The position numbers and the translations under genes are program-made. A stretch of DNA of 64,000 bases from Lunularia cruciata (lineage: Eukaryota > Streptophyta > Marchantiopsida > Lunulariales > Lunulariaceae), in assembly GCA_948567375.1 (NCBI GenBank), contig OX419762.1, positions 49,085,034 through 49,149,033 on the forward strand. Reading direction: 5' to 3'. Below are positions 59,101-64,000 of this stretch, piece by piece. The first letter of the stretch is position 1, and every line of letters begins with the position of its first letter. Below the pieces are notes generated by a model, which saw only the letters and a list, made by a program, of their open reading frames with translations, was not told the origin of the DNA and did no database searches.

Positions 59101-62100
59101 ATACGTGAAACAGAGCCAGGAAGACTTATGGCAAAGTACTACCTCAATTTCGAAACCATGAAGACAATAACAAAAGTAGCCGATCGAAGCACAAGTCAAG
59201 ACCTACTATTTGCCTTGGCCAAAGCGCAAGAACTATCCTGTAGGTGTCAATTGAATGAGGATGGTCAACAAACTCCGGGAGTGTTTTTAGTCATGACCTC
59301 GAGTCAAAGTTCATCCTTCTTTGTTTACATGCATTGAAACCAATTGGTGTAACAGGGATCCAATTAAGGAGGCATGAGAAGAGGCAACTGAATGCCATCA
59401 ACCAAGAGATGACTCCCAGAATCAAGTTTCACATTCTGGATTCCAAAGGGAAGATGAAGAAGCGGATTCAATCGGCTGCTGAGAAAATATTTGTCCTCGT
59501 GAATGACGCACTGTCGGGCGAACCCTCCTCATTAGACTTCACCATGACTCAGGTAATCATATAAGAAATACGAAACAGTGATTCACTTTGTTGCTAAATT
59601 TGGAGAACCTGATATTGAGCAAATACGGCACCTCTCTGTCACGAGTCACGATGGCGGAGGTGCTTGAACTAATTAGATCAACTATAAATGCTGGCTAGGT
59701 AATTCAGCTGTATGAAAATGACGCGCCAATAACGTTTGTGGAAGTTTAACCCGTAGGATTTGACTGGAATTTGTACACACGGGACCCGGATTGTGAGATG
59801 CATGGCCGAATACTTCAAATTTATGAAGAGATTTTCAGAAACAAAGAGTGCACTCCTATTAGCGAAGTGTCTCCAGCAAAAGCTTTGGGAGGATAGTCCT
59901 TATCAGCTCAAGCAGCTTCCTGGTGTCGGTACGGTAACGGCCAAGGTACTTTACATGATGCTTTCTTATCTGACAGCGTTCACATCTGGGATGAAAAATC
60001 ACTTGCATTGGCAGTCCCCGACGAGCATCTGCGTGCGTATACTGGATGTGGAGAGACATTGACACAGTGGACCTTTGCAGGCATTTCTTTCAGCCGGTAT
60101 TACTACCTTTGAGAAGTTAGAAAGCGCGGATCCTCGACAGTTAGAATTTATAACAGGGAGAAAATTTCCTTTTGGAGATCAGGTAAAAAGTACTCTCAGT
60201 TCGTTGCCACCAAAAGTTTGCCTAAAGCTGCAGGACACAGGCCTTCAAATTGGAGGTAAAGATGAGTTCACTCTTGAGCTTATTCGTCTGGATCCTGTTG
60301 CATCACACTCGACCAGCAAGTGGCACATGGCGGACCTGGTGAGATCAATTAAAAATTCGTCACTCCAGTAATTACGGTATAAAATTTGATTGCATCGAGT
60401 TTCATTTGGATAAAAACGTATTCGATGACATTCAAGCTATTGAGCGGCGAAAGGAAATGAAGGAAATGCGGAATTTTAACTTCAAATGGTTGAAAACGAG
60501 TTTCCTCCAGCCTTTACTTACTCATCTTTCGTTCAGATTGTCGGGGATGAATGCGGCAATCAAATTCTATTTTATGAGAAAATCAGGTATCTTGATTACT
60601 GTCAAATCGACCATGTCTTGTTTATAGATTTGCAAATGCCTCGATATTGAGGAGAGCTAACTGTCTTGCTTCCGTTTCTTTAACAGGCTTGAACAATTTG
60701 CCAGGTTCGTCCCTTCTGCACGATCATCTAACTGTATCACCATATACCAAGGAGATAGCTCCTCGTTTTCGAATCTGATCAACAGTTGATTCCCTTTACG
60801 GAGTTTGGCGATCTGATTTACTTCTCTCACTAGTTTGCCCATCTTTAAAGTATGGACAAACCTTGCAACGTTAGCTGTTTCCGTTTCTGACAAATATTAA
60901 CTTGACAGTTTTGATCCTTATGCAGCCCGTATGTGGTCCCGGTATATTCCACGAGTTCTATCAGCGCTGCACTTATTTCTGAACAATACGGTAATATCAC
61001 TACTGATTATCCATTACGCTGAACTGATCTACATTTCATGTTTTTGTAATTCAGGAATTTGAAAATCCTGGATTGTCATCGTGTGTTTACTTACATAATT
61101 GATCCATCTATTTTTGTTGCGGCGACTTGCAGTTGGTGTTGATAGCATCTCTAAGCCCATTAATTTCATCTCACCCAAGCGGTCAAGTAATTTCACAATG
61201 CATGAAAAGACTGACCAGCGTAAGAAAAAGGCACAAGCAACAGCACCTCCGTGCGCCTTATCTGCTGTAAACTACGAATCAGAACTACGATTAGAGGTGC
61301 CCAAACTGCAAGATCGACTATCTCGCAAAGACTTCTCTGCTGCTGATACAAAACTTCTGAGTGTCACAATGCCAATTACCTCGTACTTCGATTATGATGG
61401 TACAAGCGTGCTGTCAACAGAACCACAGGCATTGGATTTTGAAAAAACATCTGAAACTGGAGTTGGGGTAATCAACGCAGACAAAGCCTCTGGGTCTACT
61501 CCTCATAGTCCACCTGGGCAGGATCTGAAATCTCTCCGATCATTCTTGATGGATCCAGCCGTACAGGAATGTATGTGCTGGGACGAAGGGTATACTGGGC
61601 TTACTGATATGAACAGCACCCTTTCTTCACCGGATGCTTTCATCTCTCAATCACTCAAGCGGCAGCGTTCCTCAACGAGCCGTTTCGCAAATTCCTCCAG
61701 CTCACCAGCAGATAAAGGTACTGGAGAAATTGATGACAGTATGGCACAAATGAGAGGTGGAGAATCCGCTGAAAGTCCTGCAGCTAGGCGAATTGGAGGA
61801 CCACATGAGAATCCTATACATCTGAGATGTCAATCTTTTGATCTATGTTCAGGAATCATGTCCGAAGAATCAGAAGACCTCTCGCTTAAGAAGCATTCTT
61901 ATAGGAGCTCATCCATGAATAAATATGAAAGGAATTCCCGGAAGGAAACTGATAACTCCAATGATATCGGTTCGGTTGAGTTTCATTCCGATGGGCGAAG
62001 CAGAAATAGTCATCACCGAGATAAAGGGTTTCCAGGATTGCCTCGTGCTATTCAATCTTCTGTGGTACCAAGGAGTAACTCGTACCCAGAAAAAGCTGGA

Positions 62101-62358
62101 TGCAATGTAACTTCACATCCTCACTTTAGTCTTGGTTTCCCTACATCTCCTATACCGATAGATGATAGTACTGCCGATTACGCATCCAATATGCAAGCAC
62201 AGGAGGATCGCGATCATGGTTGTGAACCGAATTACGGAAGAGTCATGACACCTTCGCACTTCAATGGAAAAGTACAGGCATTGTCACCTCTAGAGTGTAG
62301 AGAAGTGCAACCTGATTCCCTTGGATCCAAGAGCCTCTTTTCTTTCCTATTTGAGTAG
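53149..62358 (+). CDS. HFM1: HFM1/MER3 meiotic DNA helicase (plant RCK/MER3)
   Basis: ATP-dependent 3'-5' DNA helicase of the ZMM crossover pathway. Hand-spliced exons, in frame (about 1249 aa): 53149-53228, 53488-53567, 53667-53770, 54071-54235, 54439-54676, 54844-54880, 54976-55022, 55461-55498, 56109-56130, 56244-56456, 56647-56803, 57094-57145, 57419-57490, 57895-57944, 58070-58187, 58309-58372, 58555-58638, 59114-59239, 59356-59552, 59757-59945, 60081-60338, 60537-60586, 60687-60704, 60926-60990, 61133-62358. Motifs: APTGSGKT (residues 51-58), DEVH (170-173), SAT (213-215), LVFCSTRKG, LCTTMTLAHGMNLPAH and QMCGRAGRPQ (411-420). A Sec63-like region starts near 540, with helix-hairpin-helix-like LPGVGTVTAK (702-711). 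The last exon adds about 408 polar residues with no recognised domain. The start at 53149 gives an N-terminus like short plant homologues; the frame is open up to an ATG at 53047. The 58372/58555 junction is the least certain. Confidence 0.95.
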
Positions 62359-64000
62359 GCAAGACCCAAGTAAGCTACTTACTCTTTCTTACCTCGCTGA
62401 TAGATGTGAACCACTTGGTAATATTAGAGGAGTGGTGAACCTTAAGTTACCTGTTGGACGTCTGTGATCATTAATTACATGGCCAAGAAAGCATACTTAG
62501 AGACTGAAGTAAGCTGTCTACGGGTAGTTACGTTATCTTAGGTGCATAACGATAACTCCTGCGATTTACAATAAAGCGGCCAGCAGACTTCCCAGTTTCC
62601 TCGCGTATCACTCATGTCATTGCAGCAGGTCGTTTGGAATGCTTGTATGCGTGCTTCTAGTATGCGTAGTACTAAAGGATTTGTACTATTTACTGGATCA
62701 ACCTGCCCAATATCGAAAGGCAAGGAAATACTTGGTGGTAGTAATTTTCACTGATATCTGGAAGTGTAGGCAGGAAGGCTTGTCCATGCAACCTCCGTAG
62801 AAGGGTCGAGAGATGCCGCTGATAGTTCACTTGCTCCAGACCATACGGTTCGTCGGCAACTTTGGTTACCCTAGGTCAGCAGCAAGTGAGTAGATGACAT
62901 GCAACGCACTAGCTGTGTGAGCACATTTCTCTTGTCAGGAGCAGTGGGGACTTCAATCATCATGCTACAAGCTAAGGCCAGAGTAAGAATAGAGTCCCTC
63001 TGCATGTTCAACGTACTGATCGATCAAGAGATAGGGTTCCAAGATCAGTACTCTAAACGGTTAACAAGATGCTAGAATCGACATACCAGCCTGGCTAGAG
63101 AGGCAGCATGAGAACCACGATATTATGACACCCTCTCGGACTATGCAGGCCTGCTGACATACGCTGCTTGGGTCACCGAATACAACCGAACCCTCATGTC
63201 CGTCAGTTCTCGGAGCTTAAATCATGAGGAACGTGAGTCCTTAGGCAGAATCATGAACATTCGTACCAGATTGTAAAATTGTTTGGACCTGCAGTAGTTT
63301 CTCCTGTTGTGGTTTATACCTGCCTAAATGTGAAGGGTCCTCATATGATCGGAGTTTATCCCGGTCCATACATACGAACTGCACCAGTCTTGTTCATCTA
63401 CTGGTTCAGGATTCAAACGTCTGACCAGAAAGCTAAAGTTAGCTAGGTTTTGAGGGCAACATTTCCTTGAATCTTGATCCTGAGATAGTCACCACAGTTT
63501 ATATATGCTTCATCTCTTCATGCTGACAAACGGTATTGTACACTACGTATACGTCATCAGAGAATCAACACTTCCCTTGTAACTGGTATTCACCAGCAGA
63601 GCTCGATGGATAGTCCCGGTTCTGGCTTTCAAATCCTCGTATCAGGCTGCACTCCTCTATATCTGATCAAGGGTTTCAATTTCACATTTGGTTTTCTGCA
63701 ACGTTTAATTTACTTCACACGTTGGGTTTAAGAATCGTTCGATGATGAGGTTTTGAGGTGACACCAAGTCCAATTCTTTTACATATGTATGGAGTTCTCG
63801 ATTCTGTTGGGACAAGTACTCAGAAGTAAAAAAATTTGGTACCATGTGTAATTGGTGCAGCTGGTGCATCCATTGAGTTGTTAGGTGTAACGTGCTCAAA
63901 TGAACTCTTAGATCTGAAATTTTGATCCAGTCTTGCATACCCATGTGTTACCCTTCGAGTGAATTGAAAGACTTCGGAAGCAGAAATTCCCTGCTTCAAG
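62359..64000. other. Downstream region of HFM1, no recognised gene
   Basis: Begins with the 3' untranslated region of HFM1 of unknown extent. The remaining frames are at most 79 codons and resemble nothing I know. Confidence 0.6.

Overview
The window is nuclear DNA of a land plant. It carries three intron-rich plant genes with GT-AG introns, and between them a block of decayed retrotransposons. The genes are a two-domain (group I) WRKY transcription factor, centromere protein C with the short plant-type C-terminus, and an HFM1/MER3 meiotic helicase. The retroelement content (a chromodomain Ty3/gypsy element, a second Ty3/gypsy lineage with two gag zinc knuckles, and an element with an R2-like nuclease) suggests a non-flowering plant such as a bryophyte, lycophyte or fern. 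The sequence alone does not settle the species.

Layout. 1-5593: no recognisable gene. 5594-9248 (minus): group I WRKY gene, five coding exons, 745 aa. 9249-15600: upstream and intergenic DNA, GC-rich near the gene. 15600-36670: retrotransposon block. It holds a minus-strand fragment of an RT element with an R2-like nuclease domain (15769-17230), an AT-rich stretch with long microsatellites (17.4-21 kb), and a degraded Ty3/gypsy element (about 23.7-35.75 kb). That element is interrupted by a probable solo LTR (24696-25327), by a structurally complete chromovirus (26179-31701, 5-bp target-site duplication AGGAG), and at its 3' end by a second, truncated chromovirus (35755-36201, minus). 36671-42283: intergenic, with two tandem-repeat arrays. 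42284-47719 (minus): CENP-C, 17 coding exons, 907 aa. 47720-53148: AT-rich intergenic DNA, then scattered coding-like fragments. 53149-62358 (plus): HFM1/MER3, 25 coding exons, about 1249 aa. 62359-64000: nothing recognised.

The gene models were spliced by hand. Every junction keeps reading frame and nearly all have GT...AG ends; the one proposed exception is a GC-AG intron in the WRKY gene. CENP-C (inner kinetochore) and HFM1 (meiotic crossover formation) are divergently oriented about 5.4 kb apart. Both act in chromosome segregation, but nothing in the sequence shows co-regulation.

The most notable observations are: a tandem array of three homologous phase-1 exons in CENP-C; an RT fragment with an R2-like nuclease domain bracketed by inverted copies of a dispersed repeat; heat-shock-element-like modules in the chromovirus LTRs; a nested insertion history readable from the sequence; and several perfect or near-perfect palindromes.
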